A DNA stretch of 64,000 nucleotides, from contig NZ_JAKVLT010000001.1 of the NCBI RefSeq assembly GCF_022484225.1, positions 1,054,001 through 1,118,000 on the forward strand. The letters are read 5' to 3'. The stretch comes from Pseudoramibacter sp. GTDB taxonomy: Bacteria > Bacillota > Clostridia > Eubacteriales > Eubacteriaceae. The notes below the pieces were generated by a model. The model did no database searches, was not told the origin of the DNA, and was given only the letters and a program-made list of their open reading frames with translations. The stretch's first letter is position 1, and each line of letters begins with the position of its first letter. Positions 16,071 through 25,399 of the stretch are shown one piece after another. The position numbers and the translations under genes were made by a program.

Positions 16071-19000
16071 ATGGAACCTACACGCAATTTTGAATTTTTA
16101 AAGAACAGCGCCGAGACGGCGCCTTTTTACAGCACAGCGCGGGACATCGAAGCGCTGTACACCAACGGACAGTACGCCCCTGAGGCGGTCACAGTGCGGA
16201 AAATCGCCGAAAATCTCGCGAGGACCATCGCTTTTCGGGAACATTTGGACCTTCCGGATCGGGCGACGTTTAACGATACGCTGAAAGTGATCCGGGACCA
16301 CTACATCCTGCCGCCGGCCATGGTGGAATTTCTTTACAAGGTCAAAAAAATCGGCAATCTCGCCGCGCACGAAATGGGCGACGTGTTTTCGAAGGACAAC
16401 GGCCTGCAGCTTTTACGGGCGTGCTTTCAGCTGCTGGCGTGGTACGCGAACCGCTACTGCGGCGGGAAGGTCGCGATGGCCCAGTTCGGGGAGCCGGTGC
16501 GCCGCACCACCTACCAGACCTTTGACCGGAAGCTGATCTACATTCAAACGGCAGACGGCAGCCCGGAAGACTGGCCTTTGTATAAAAACAGCCGCAAGAT
16601 CGGCGACGCGACCCTGACGGACCCGGAAACCGACGCCCGGGCCAACAGCGATGACCTGCGCCAGGCGGCGAAGACCCGTATCCGCCAGTACATGACGACT
16701 TCCGGCGTGCCCTACAAGGTGGAATGGGCGGAACTCGCCTACAGCAAGGCGACGAAGCATTATTTCAGGGATTACGACGTCCGCAACGTCCTGTACCGTT
16801 CGGGAATCAAGCGCAACGAGAAGCTCACCGGAGACGAATGGCTTCTCACGGATCTGGACACGGCGAAGGCGGCCATCACGGCGGTGAAAAACGGACAGTC
16901 GGCCCTGAACCTCACCCATCCGGAAATGCCGGAAATCCATCTGCGTCCGGAGCAGCAGGAAGCGGTAAAGCAGACGAAAAAGGTCTTCAAGAAAAAGGAC
17001 CGGATGCTCTGGAACGCCAAGATGCGCTTCGGCAAGACCCTGACGGCCCTGGAACTCGTCAAAGAAGAAAAATTCGCAAAGGTCCTGATCATGACCCACC
17101 GGCCGGTGGTGTCGGATTCGTGGTTCGACGATTTTGGCAAGATGCACATGGCCGAAGCGGGCTACACCTTCGGTTCAAAGGGCCGGGGCGAGCCCATTCA
17201 GAGCTTTGTGAACTGCGGTACGCCTTTCGTCTATTTCGCGAGCATTCAGGATCTCCGGGGCTCGGCGATTTTCGGCGGCAAGGCCGGGGACAAGAATCGT
17301 GAATTTGAACAGATTCCCTGGGATCTCATCATCATCGACGAAGCCCACGAAGGCACCCAGACGGAGCTGGCTCAGAACGTCATCGAGGGTATTAAAAATA
17401 AAAATACAAAAATCTTAGAACTCTCTGGCACACCGTTTAATTTAATTGATCAATACGATAATCCTGAAGCGGTGTACACCTGGGACTACGTCATGGAACA
17501 GCAGGCGAAGTACGACTGGGATCTGAAGCATCCCGGCCAGCCGAACCCCTATGCCGGGCTGCCGAAGGTGGAAATGTACGTCTTCGACATCGGCAAAGAC
17601 TTCAAGAACAAGGGCTACACCGATGTCTTGGATAAGAAATCCTTTAACTTTCGGGAATTTTTCAGAGTCGATGACGAAACGGGCAAGCTCGTCCACGAAA
17701 AGGACGTGTGGCAGTTCCTCAACAACATCACCGACGAAAACAGCGAGACCCATTATCCGTTCTCGACCGAGACATTCCGGGACCGTCTGCGCCACACCCT
17801 GTGGATTCTGCCGGGGGTGAAGGAAGCGACGGCCTTAGAGGTCCTTATGAAACGGCATCCGGTGTTCGGCCCGGATTACGAGATCGTCAATGTCGTGAAG
17901 AACGACGCGCGGGACGACGTGGCCGAAGCGAGCGAAGGGGATCTGGCCAAGGTGCGGGCCGCCATCGGGGACGACCCGGGGAAAACCCGGACGGTCACCC
18001 TCACGGTGCGCAAGCTGACGACTGGGGTCAACGTGCCGGAGTGGACCGGCGTCGTGTTTTTGTCGAACACGAGTTCGGCCATGCAGTACCTCCAGGCGGC
18101 GTTCCGGGCCCAGACGCCTTTCGCCTGTGAATCTTTGGGGCAGAAGGAAATCTGCTACATCTTCGACTTTGCGCCGGATCGGGCGCTGACGGTTATGGCG
18201 GAATCGACCCAGTTCAGCACCGGCCTCGGCAAGCGGATACCGGCCCAGAAGAAGCGGCAGATGGCGAATCTCCTCAACTTCCTGCCGATCATCGGCAAAA
18301 CGGGCAACCGCATGCGGCCCTACAGCGTGGACAAGCTGCTGACTCAGGTGAAGCGGGTGTACGCGGAAAAGGCGGTGCGCACGGGCTTCGACGACGACTC
18401 GATTTATTCCGACGAGCTCCTCATGCTCAAAGAGGGGGATCTCAAGGATTTCAACGACCTCAAGGCCATCGTCGGCACGAGCAAAAAGGAAAAGGCGCCG
18501 GTGCAGATCGGCATCAACGATATCGGTTTAACGAACGAAGAGTACGATATTGCAGAAGACGCGAAGAAAAAGCACAAAAAAGACCGAACTCCTGAAGAAG
18601 AGGCTTTGCTCGAAAAAGAACGGGAACTCAAGGCTCAGCGCAAGACGATGATTTCCATTCTCCGGGGCATTTCGATCCGCATCCCGATGCTCATTTACGG
18701 CATGGACATCGACCTCGCCGAGGACGTGACGATTCAGGCGTTTCCGGACCTCGTGGACGACGTGTCCTGGGCGGAATTCATGCCCAAAGGGGTTTCGAAG
18801 GCGATGTTCAAAAAGTTCATCAAGTATTACGACGGGGACGTGTTCATCGAAGCGGGACGGATCATCCGGCGCCGGGTTCAGGCGCTCGATCATGTGAAGC
18901 CGGTGGAGCGGGCGGAGCAGCTCGCCCAGATTTTCGCGACGTTCCGCAATCCGGATAAAGAAACGGTGCTGACGCCGTGGCGGGTCGTGAATCTCCAGTG

Positions 19001-20474
19001 CGGCAAGACCATCGGCGGGCTGTCATTCTACGATGAAACGTATCACCACACGACCGAGGGGGCGAAGGACGCCCGGCACTGGGTGACGACGCCCTACACG
19101 GACCGGGTTTTCGGGCCGAAGACCCGGATTCTCGAAATCAACGCGAAGACGGGACTGTACCCGCTGTACGCGGCGGTGAGCCTGTATCACAAAGAGGCGA
19201 AGGGCATCGTGGACAGCCTCGGGGAAATCACCGAGCGCCAGGCGGAAAACATCTGGAAGCGGATTCTCAAAAACAACATTTTCGTCATCGCGAAAACGCC
19301 CATGGCCGCCCACATCGCCGAACGCACCCTCACCGGCTACCAGAAGACGATGCCGACGAATATTCATTACGTCGAAAACATTGTCGAAGCGGCCCGGGAA
19401 GACGCGAAGGCGGCAGCAGAACAGATCAAGGAGGATTTTAACACCGTGAAATTTGATTGCGTCATCGGAAATCCGCCGTATCAGGATACTTCAATCGGTG
19501 AAAATGATAATTATGCACCACCAATTTACAATCAGTTTATGGATTTATCGTATCAATTATCTGATCTTGTAACGCTTATTACACCGGCACGATTTTTATT
19601 TAATGCGGGAAGTACGCCGAAAGATTGGAATCAAAAAATGCTTGAGGATTCACATTTAAAAGTTGTTAGCTATTTTCCCAAAAGCGATGAAGTATTTCCA
19701 CATACAGATATAAAAGGCGGTGTTGCGATTACACTTCACGACAATAATCAAAAATTTGATCCTATTCATATTTTTACGCCATATCCTGAATTAACTAAAA
19801 TAAAGAAAAAAGCAGAACCTAAAGTTTTAGATGAACGTCTTTCAAATTATATTTATTTGCAAAACAAATTTGATTTAGAAGCATTATATAAAGATCATCC
19901 AGAGTATGAAAAAATAATAGGCAGTAAAGGCAAAGATAAACGCTTTAGAAATAATATTTTTGAAAAAATCGATGCTTTTAAAGAAGATAGACAAAATGAT
20001 GATGATATTAAGGTAATCGGGTTGATCAAAAATAAAAGAGTTTGGCGGTATATTGCGAGAAAATATGTCGATTTAGATCATGAAAATCTCTTTAAGTATA
20101 AAGTTTTAGTACCAAGATCAAATGGATCAGGAGCTTTAGGAGAAGTATTAAGTACACCCCTAATCGGGGAACCCCTAATCGGGTATACTCAAACATTTAT
20201 AGGCATAGGTTCATTTGACAAGAAAAACGAAGCTGAAGCAGCATTGAAATATGTTAAGAGTAAATTCGCGCGAGTAATGCTTGGAATATTGAAAGTTACA
20301 CAAGATAATAATAGAGCGACTTGGGCCGAAGTTCCAATGCAAGACTTCTCATCAAATTCTGACATTGACTGGTCGAAATCGGTGGCGGAAATTGATCAGC
20401 AGCTGTACGCGAAGTACGGGCTGTCGGACGAAGAAACGGCCTTTATCGAAGAAAAAGTGCAGGCGATGGATTGA
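16071..20474 (+). CDS. Single-chain helicase-methyltransferase of restriction-modification type
   Basis: 1467-residue protein. Residues about 1-130 resemble the DUF4145/HsdR N-terminal helical domain. Residues about 153-285 show LIYIQTADGS, KIGDATL and a Y/H/E-rich segment reminiscent of GIY-YIG (T5orf172) nucleases; this is tentative. An SF2 helicase follows, with motif I MRFGKTLTAL (near 317), DEAH in IIIDEAHEG (near 420), LSGTPFNL (near 452) and a motif VI-like QAAFRAQT (near 675). The C-terminal third is an Eco57I-like adenine methyltransferase with a weak motif I (ILEINAKTGLY, near 1018) and catalytic NPPYQ at about 1133. DNA from about 19440 to 20360, covering the region after NPPY where target recognition is expected, is abruptly AT-rich, and GC-rich codons resume for the last 40 residues. 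It probably cuts and methylates DNA as one chain, like type ISP enzymes. Confidence 0.82.
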   Translation: MEPTRNFEFLKNSAETAPFYSTARDIEALYTNGQYAPEAVTVRKIAENLARTIAFREHLDLPDRATFNDTLKVIRDHYILPPAMVEFLYKVKKIGNLAAHEMGDVFSKDNGLQLLRACFQLLAWYANRYCGGKVAMAQFGEPVRRTTYQTFDRKLIYIQTADGSPEDWPLYKNSRKIGDATLTDPETDARANSDDLRQAAKTRIRQYMTTSGVPYKVEWAELAYSKATKHYFRDYDVRNVLYRSGIKRNEKLTGDEWLLTDLDTAKAAITAVKNGQSALNLTHPEMPEIHLRPEQQEAVKQTKKVFKKKDRMLWNAKMRFGKTLTALELVKEEKFAKVLIMTHRPVVSDSWFDDFGKMHMAEAGYTFGSKGRGEPIQSFVNCGTPFVYFASIQDLRGSAIFGGKAGDKNREFEQIPWDLIIIDEAHEGTQTELAQNVIEGIKNKNTKILELSGTPFNLIDQYDNPEAVYTWDYVMEQQAKYDWDLKHPGQPNPYAGLPKVEMYVFDIGKDFKNKGYTDVLDKKSFNFREFFRVDDETGKLVHEKDVWQFLNNITDENSETHYPFSTETFRDRLRHTLWILPGVKEATALEVLMKRHPVFGPDYEIVNVVKNDARDDVAEASEGDLAKVRAAIGDDPGKTRTVTLTVRKLTTGVNVPEWTGVVFLSNTSSAMQYLQAAFRAQTPFACESLGQKEICYIFDFAPDRALTVMAESTQFSTGLGKRIPAQKKRQMANLLNFLPIIGKTGNRMRPYSVDKLLTQVKRVYAEKAVRTGFDDDSIYSDELLMLKEGDLKDFNDLKAIVGTSKKEKAPVQIGINDIGLTNEEYDIAEDAKKKHKKDRTPEEEALLEKERELKAQRKTMISILRGISIRIPMLIYGMDIDLAEDVTIQAFPDLVDDVSWAEFMPKGVSKAMFKKFIKYYDGDVFIEAGRIIRRRVQALDHVKPVERAEQLAQIFATFRNPDKETVLTPWRVVNLQCGKTIGGLSFYDETYHHTTEGAKDARHWVTTPYTDRVFGPKTRILEINAKTGLYPLYAAVSLYHKEAKGIVDSLGEITERQAENIWKRILKNNIFVIAKTPMAAHIAERTLTGYQKTMPTNIHYVENIVEAAREDAKAAAEQIKEDFNTVKFDCVIGNPPYQDTSIGENDNYAPPIYNQFMDLSYQLSDLVTLITPARFLFNAGSTPKDWNQKMLEDSHLKVVSYFPKSDEVFPHTDIKGGVAITLHDNNQKFDPIHIFTPYPELTKIKKKAEPKVLDERLSNYIYLQNKFDLEALYKDHPEYEKIIGSKGKDKRFRNNIFEKIDAFKEDRQNDDDIKVIGLIKNKRVWRYIARKYVDLDHENLFKYKVLVPRSNGSGALGEVLSTPLIGEPLIGYTQTFIGIGSFDKKNEAEAALKYVKSKFARVMLGILKVTQDNNRATWAEVPMQDFSSNSDIDWSKSVAEIDQQLYAKYGLSDEETAFIEEKVQAMD
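20156..20185 (+). repeat. Tandem 15-base repeat inside the specificity region
   Basis: ACCCCTAATCGGGGA followed at once by ACCCCTAATCGGGTA, encoding PLIGE-PLIGY. The unit is a multiple of three, so copy-number change would keep frame and could alter the recognition domain. Confidence 0.6.
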
Positions 20475-20519
20475 GGAATAGGATGAGTGTATTAATAAAT
20501 AGAAAATTGCTGAATAAAA

Positions 20520-22228
20520 ATGAATGAATATTTTACATATGATAAAGAGTCTCCGTATGTTGAGCAATATGAAACGTTGCAGGCTTTAATGGTCAATTGG
20601 GAGAATGAGGTTGTTGAATTTAAAGAGGCAAAGGGACAATACAGCGAAGAAAAAATAGGACAGTATTTTTCAGCTATTAGCAATGAGGCAAATTTAAAAA
20701 ATCAACAGTATGGATGGCTTGTACTGGGAATTAGTGAGAAAAAAGGGAAAAGGCCTGTAGGAACGGCTTTTAAACAAGGGAACAATTCTCTTCTTGAAAA
20801 GTTTAAATATACAATCAGTAAAGATACAACAGATGGTATAACTTTTCTTGATATTTATGAATTATTTCCGAAATATAATGGGAAAAAATATCGTGTCCTA
20901 ATGTTTAAAATACCAGCGGCAATTGCAGGAACACCAACAGAATGGAAATTGAGATATTATGCTAGAAGTGGTGAAAGCTTAGTCCCCTTACAACAATATA
21001 AAATCGATTTAATAAGAAGTCAGGAAAGACGCGATTGGTCTCGACAAATTCTCCCCGGTTCTTCAATTTTTGATTTGGATAAAGATGCCATTGATTATGC
21101 AAGAATAAAATATAAAGAAAAAATGAATAAACCTCATATTTCAGAAGAAATAGACGGTTTAAATGATGAAGAGTTTTTGACAAAACTTAAATTAATGTAT
21201 CATGGCAAATTAACTAATGCTGCCATGGTTTTATTGGGAGATTCAGAACATGATAATCTTTTTCAAAGCGCCCCGAGTATAATGTGGAGATTATTTTCTT
21301 CAGATGGAACTGTAAAAGATTATGAGATATTTTATATACCATTTATGATAAAATTTTTCCTCGTATTCGAAATCTTGTGTATAGATATATGCCAAATCAA
21401 TTATCTTTATTTCCAAAGGAAACGCAGCAATATGATACTTGGCTCTTAAGAGAGCTATTAAACAATTGCATAGCACATTCTAATTATCAGATAGGTGGTC
21501 GCATTTATATAAACGAAGAGGAAGATTGTATTAGTATTTCAAATCCTGGCGATTTTTTACCAAAAAAAATTGAAAATGTATTGCAAAAAACTTACAATCC
21601 CCCTTTTTATCGCAATCAACTTCTAGCCGATTCCATGGTAAAATTTCATATGATTGATACAGCAACAAGTGGTATAAAAAAGGTTTATCGAATACAGAAA
21701 GATAAATTTTTCCCAATGCCTGATTATGATTTTCGTGTTAATAATCAAGTAAGTGTAAAAGTGTATGGAAAAATTTTAGATGATCGATATACTTATATTT
21801 TATACAATCATCCGGAATTTGATTTAGAGACAGTATATTTGCTTGACCAAGTGCAAAAAGGTTATGGAAAAACTTTGTCGAACGAAGCCATTCAGTATTT
21901 AAGAAAATATCATTTAGTAGAAGGACGTAAAAATAATTTATTTCTTTCTGCAAAGGTGGCTCAAACTATACAAGAAGAGGCACAATACATAAAAAATAAA
22001 GCTTTTGACGATCAATATTATAGAGATTTGATCGTTCAATATTTAAAAAAGTATGGGAAAGCGCAAAGGAAAGATATTAGAAAACTTTTAATGGATAAAT
22101 TACCAGATTCATTATCCGATAAACAAAAAGAATATAAAATAGGTAATTTATTATCATCATTGAAGAGAAGAGGAATCATAAAAACCAGTTCTTCAAATCA
22201 ACAAAAATCATTTTGGATTCTTGCGTAA
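20520..22228 (+). pseudogene. AlbA/Schlafen-type ATP-binding protein, interrupted by a frameshift
   Basis: Two overlapping frames (20520-21449 and an extension from about 21326 to 22228) together encode one protein of about 569 residues. The N-terminal part is an AlbA_2 domain (VVEFKEAKGQYSEEKIGQYF and WLVLGISEKK). The second part holds the HATPase_c_4-like region (LLRELLNNCIAHSNY, SISNPGDFLPKKIENVL, YRNQLLADSMVKFHMIDTA) and a C-terminal winged helix. Frame 1 is lost near 21350 in ATAAAATTTTT. One extra A would restore MIKIFPRIRNLVYRYMPNQ, which continues the family pattern. The gene is AT-rich throughout and lies between the two methyltransferase-like genes. It may be dead, phase-variable by the A run, or affected by a sequencing slip. 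Confidence 0.75.
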
Positions 22229-22269
22229 TTCATAAAATTTACGCAAGATTACGCGAGAAATTACGCAAG
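22219..22269 (+). repeat. Inverted and direct TTACGCAAG repeats
   Basis: CTTGCGTAA (22220-22228) pairs with TTACGCAAG (22239-22247). Two more direct copies follow: TTACGCGAG (22249-22257) and TTACGCAAG (22261-22269). They sit in the 145-base gap before the next gene and could be a terminator plus protein binding sites. No clear promoter was found there. Confidence 0.5.
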
Positions 22270-22373
22270 GTTATAAGGTATAAACGAACGAGAATGTAGG
22301 AAATTACTACGAAATAGACCTTGAGTAATTTAAGCAAGATGTTTTGGAATAAAATTATTATTAATAAATAGAT

Positions 22374-23093
22374 ATGACATCAGAATCATTAATCAAATCC
22401 GACGAAAGGGTCAAGGCCCTCGGGGAAGTCTTTACGCCGGAACCTATTGTGAATTTCATGCTCGATCAGCCCGAAATTCAGGCGAAAATAGAGGACCTCA
22501 CGGCGACATTTTTAGAACCCGCCGCCGGCGAAGGGGCGTTCCTCACAGAACTGCTGCGCCGGAAAATGGCCGTCGCCGAGAAACAGAGCGGCAGTGTTGA
22601 AGCCTTCGAGGACAACAGCCTCGTCGCCCTCTCGACCCTGTACGGCGTCGAAATCATGGAAGACAACGTCGAAATGCTCGTCATGAATCTGTATTACACG
22701 TTCGCCGAAACCTACCGGGAAGGCCTCAAACCCTACCATAAGCCGTTGAACCCCAACGTCCTCAAAAGCGCCCGGACCATCATCCAGGCCAATATGCTCC
22801 AGGGTGACACCCTGAAAAAACAGGACGCAGACGGCCGGCCCCTGATCTTCAGCGAGTGGCGGCTCATCCCGAAAAAAAATCCGGACAGCCGCCAGAAAGT
22901 CGCCCGGGAAGAATACACCTTTGAAGAAATCTTAGCGGGCAAAACCGAATCCGCCGGCAAACTCACCCCCGACGAAGGCGGCCGCCAGGTCGACATGTTC
23001 GCCATGCTCGCCGGCGCCCCCGAACCCAAAGAGAAGCCCAAACGCTACGCCGTGGTGCCCATCACCGACGTGTGGCAGAAGAAAATTGTTTAA
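22374..23093 (+). CDS. SAM-binding methyltransferase-like companion protein lacking motif IV
   Basis: 239-residue protein resembling the front half of an N6-adenine DNA methyltransferase: motif X GEVFTPEPIVNFML, motif I FLEPAAGEGAFLTELL, motif II YGVEIMEDN and a motif III-like IIQANMLQGDTL. The catalytic NPPY/DPPY motif is absent; where it should occur the protein reads FSEWRLIPKKNP. The DNA is GC-rich like the first two thirds of the 1467-residue gene, unlike the AT-rich gene between them. It is therefore probably an original part of that locus, acting as a modification or structural subunit. No good ribosome binding site precedes ATG 22374. Confidence 0.75.
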   Translation: MTSESLIKSDERVKALGEVFTPEPIVNFMLDQPEIQAKIEDLTATFLEPAAGEGAFLTELLRRKMAVAEKQSGSVEAFEDNSLVALSTLYGVEIMEDNVEMLVMNLYYTFAETYREGLKPYHKPLNPNVLKSARTIIQANMLQGDTLKKQDADGRPLIFSEWRLIPKKNPDSRQKVAREEYTFEEILAGKTESAGKLTPDEGGRQVDMFAMLAGAPEPKEKPKRYAVVPITDVWQKKIV

Positions 23094-23184
23094 TCCCCGT
23101 TCCTGCAAAACAGGAGCAAGAATAGAGATTCATAAGAAATACCGCTGGATCTGTGTGACGGCGCAAAAATGAGAAAATGACATC

Positions 23185-23213
23185 TTGACTTCAATCCTGA
23201 CAAGGCCTAAAAT
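23185..23213 (+). promoter_or_regulatory. Promoter upstream of the TPP riboswitch
   Basis: TTGACT at 23185-23190 and TAAAAT at 23208-23213, 17-base spacer, about 20 bases before the riboswitch. Confidence 0.6.
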
Positions 23214-23227
23214 AATAATGCAATCGA

Positions 23228-23357
23228 ATAAGGGAGCTGCGAATGCGGCTGAGAGGAAGCGGAACGCTTCGACCTTTTGACCTGATTTGGATAATGCCAA
23301 CGTAGGGAACGCTAAACGAAATTGACGACGACACCCCGTTGGGGTGCCGTTTTTTTG
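23228..23357 (+). promoter_or_regulatory. TPP riboswitch with intrinsic terminator
   Basis: THI-element aptamer from 23228 to about 23316: AGGGAGCTGC, CGGCTGAGAGG, GACCTTTTGACCTGATTTGG and ATAATGCCAACGTAGGGAA all match the conserved helices and thiamin-binding bulges. Immediately after, CACCCC-GTT-GGGGTG plus flanks and a seven-T run (23327-23357) form a terminator. Thiamin pyrophosphate is thus expected to stop transcription before thiC. The stretch 23094-23422 has no other gene. Confidence 0.95.
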
Positions 23358-23422
23358 TGGGCGCACCTCCGGAAACCAGGAGACAGGCCGAAGCGCAGCC
23401 GCTTGGAGAAAGGAGAAAACCC

Positions 23423-24727
23423 ATGGAAAATTACGCAACACAGATGGATGCGGCAAAACGCGGCATCGTCACACCGGAAATGGAAAAGGTGGCGGCCAAG
23501 GAAAGACGGACGCCGGAACAGATTCGAAAATGGGTCGCCGACGGGCAGGTGGTCATTCCCGCCAATGTGGCCCATAAATCATTAGATCCCAACGGCATCG
23601 GCCGGATGCTTAAGACGAAAATCAACGTCAATTTGGGCGTGAGCCGGGACTGCAAAGACTACGACATTGAAATGCAGAAGGTGCAGAACGCGGTGGACCT
23701 CGGCGCCGAAGCGATCATGGACTTGTCCAGCCACGGCAACACCCAGCCCTTCCGCCGGAAACTCTGTCGGGAATGTCCGGCGATGGTCGGCACGGTGCCG
23801 GTGTATGACGCGGTGATTCACTACCAGCGGGATTTAAACACCCTGTCGGCCAAGGACTTCATCGACGTGGTGCGCCTCCACGCTGAAGACGGGGTGGATT
23901 TCGTCACCCTCCACTGCGGCATCAACCGCAAGACCATCGAAGAAATCAAAGCGGGCAAGCGGAAGATGAACCTCGTGAGCCGGGGCGGCAGCCTGATTTT
24001 CGCGTGGATGTCCATGACCGGAGAAGAAAATCCGTTTTATACGTACTACGACGAAGTTCTCGATATCTGCCGGGAATACGACGTGACGATCAGCCTCGGA
24101 GACGCGTGCCGGCCGGGGTGCCTCGCCGACGCCTCTGACAGCTGCCAGATCGGCGAACTTCTGCGCCTCGGGGAACTGGTGCAGCGGGCCTGGGACAAAG
24201 ACGTCCAGGTCATGGTCGAAGGGCCGGGCCACATGCCCATGGATCAGATCGCGGCCAACATGAAGATTCAGCAGACCGTGTGCAAAGGGGCGCCGTTCTA
24301 CGTCCTCGGGCCTTTGGTCACGGATATCGCCCCGGGGTACGACCACATCACGGCGGCCATCGGCGGCGCCATCGCGGCCATGAGCGGCGCGGCCTTTCTG
24401 TGCTACGTGACCCCGGCGGAACATCTGGCCCTGCCGGACGTCAATGACGTGAAAGAAGGGATCATCGCCAGCCGGATCGCCGCCCACGCCGCAGACATCG
24501 CCAAAGGCGTGCCGGGCGCGAGGGAACAGGACGACCGGATGGCCGAAGCCCGGCAGAAGCTCGACTGGGACGCCCAGTGGCAAGAAGCATTAGATCCGGA
24601 AACGGCGAAGGCGGTTCGGGCAAGCCGCGCCCCGGAACAGGAAGAAACCTGCAGCATGTGCGGAAAATTCTGCGCGGTGCGGAGCATCAACAAGGCCCTG
24701 GCCGGAGAAATGATCGATATTTTATAA
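23423..24727 (+). CDS. thiC: Phosphomethylpyrimidine synthase ThiC
   Basis: Radical-SAM enzyme converting aminoimidazole ribotide into hydroxymethylpyrimidine phosphate for thiamin synthesis. 434 residues from ATG 23423 with AAAGGAG nine bases upstream; an in-frame upstream extension starts inside the riboswitch terminator and is not used. The active-site segments are present ([36 protein letters not shown]), and the C-terminal CSMCGKFCA near residue 411 binds the [4Fe-4S] cluster. Compare BzaA and BzaB at 41-44 kb, which are diverged paralogues. It is regulated by the TPP riboswitch. Confidence 0.97.
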   Translation: MENYATQMDAAKRGIVTPEMEKVAAKERRTPEQIRKWVADGQVVIPANVAHKSLDPNGIGRMLKTKINVNLGVSRDCKDYDIEMQKVQNAVDLGAEAIMDLSSHGNTQPFRRKLCRECPAMVGTVPVYDAVIHYQRDLNTLSAKDFIDVVRLHAEDGVDFVTLHCGINRKTIEEIKAGKRKMNLVSRGGSLIFAWMSMTGEENPFYTYYDEVLDICREYDVTISLGDACRPGCLADASDSCQIGELLRLGELVQRAWDKDVQVMVEGPGHMPMDQIAANMKIQQTVCKGAPFYVLGPLVTDIAPGYDHITAAIGGAIAAMSGAAFLCYVTPAEHLALPDVNDVKEGIIASRIAAHAADIAKGVPGAREQDDRMAEARQKLDWDAQWQEALDPETAKAVRASRAPEQEETCSMCGKFCAVRSINKALAGEMIDIL

Positions 24728-24729
24728 GA

Positions 24730-25314
24730 CAGCGCCGTCTCTGGAAAAACAGGGACTTTGACGTCATCGGCTTTGGCCGTCACGACAACAATACCAAGGC
24801 CCAGCATTATGTGAAGAAAGATCTTTTTGATCTTACAGCAGACGATCTTAAGGGATTCGATGCGGTTGTCGACGCCTTTGGCGCCTGGACCGAAGACACC
24901 CTGCCCCTGCACAGCACGTCGCTGAAGCACCTGTGCGACATTTTGAGCGGCACGGACACCCGTCTGGTGATCGTCGGCGGCGCCGGCAGCCTGTACGTCG
25001 ATGCTGATCACACCACTCAGCTCGTCGATACTCCGGATTTCCCGGATGCCTTCAAACCTCTGGCCACAGCCATGGGCAAGGCATTAAGCGAACTGCGCAG
25101 CCGAGACGACGTCAAGTGGACGTACATTTCGCCGGCCGCAGATTTCCAAGCTGACGGCGAACGCACCGGAAAATATCTCCTTGCCGGCGAAACATTTACT
25201 TTAAATGAAAAAGGCGAAAGTGTGATTTCCTACGCTGACTACGCCATCGCTTTGGTCGATGAAATCGAAAAAGGGGATCACATCCAGGAACGGATTTCAG
25301 CGGTCAGAGCGTAA
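24730..25314 (+). pseudogene. 5'-truncated NAD(P)H-binding (NmrA/YwnB-like) oxidoreductase gene
   Basis: From about residue 40 onward the frame matches the NAD(P)-binding SDR-like family (VKKDLFDLTADDLKGFDAVV, DTRLVIVGGAGSLYVD, KWTYISPAADFQADGERTGK, ISYADYAIALVDEIEKG). The N-terminal nucleotide-binding loop (GxxGxxG) and a start codon with ribosome binding site are missing. The frame runs back into the end of thiC in another phase. A deletion joined thiC directly to the middle of this gene. The rest of the reading frame is intact, so the event may be recent. Confidence 0.75.
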
Positions 25315-25399
25315 TAGCCGGCATTGTCCTGAAAGCGCACCAAAGGGCTTGACAACCGTGGTAGAATAGAGAAAATTGATAGAAAGGAAGACGAACATC

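Noticed and set aside
21341-21362. Programmed ribosomal frameshift in the AlbA-type gene
   Set aside because: The sequence ATA-AAA-TTT-TTC does not give a proper X-XXY-YYZ slippery heptamer for the needed -1 shift, and no following stem-loop is evident. A one-base deletion is simpler.
25349-25367. TTGACA with TAGAAT before the small membrane protein at 25400
   Set aside because: The spacer is only 7 bases, so the two boxes cannot act together; an extended -10 (TGGTAGAAT) alone is possible but weak.
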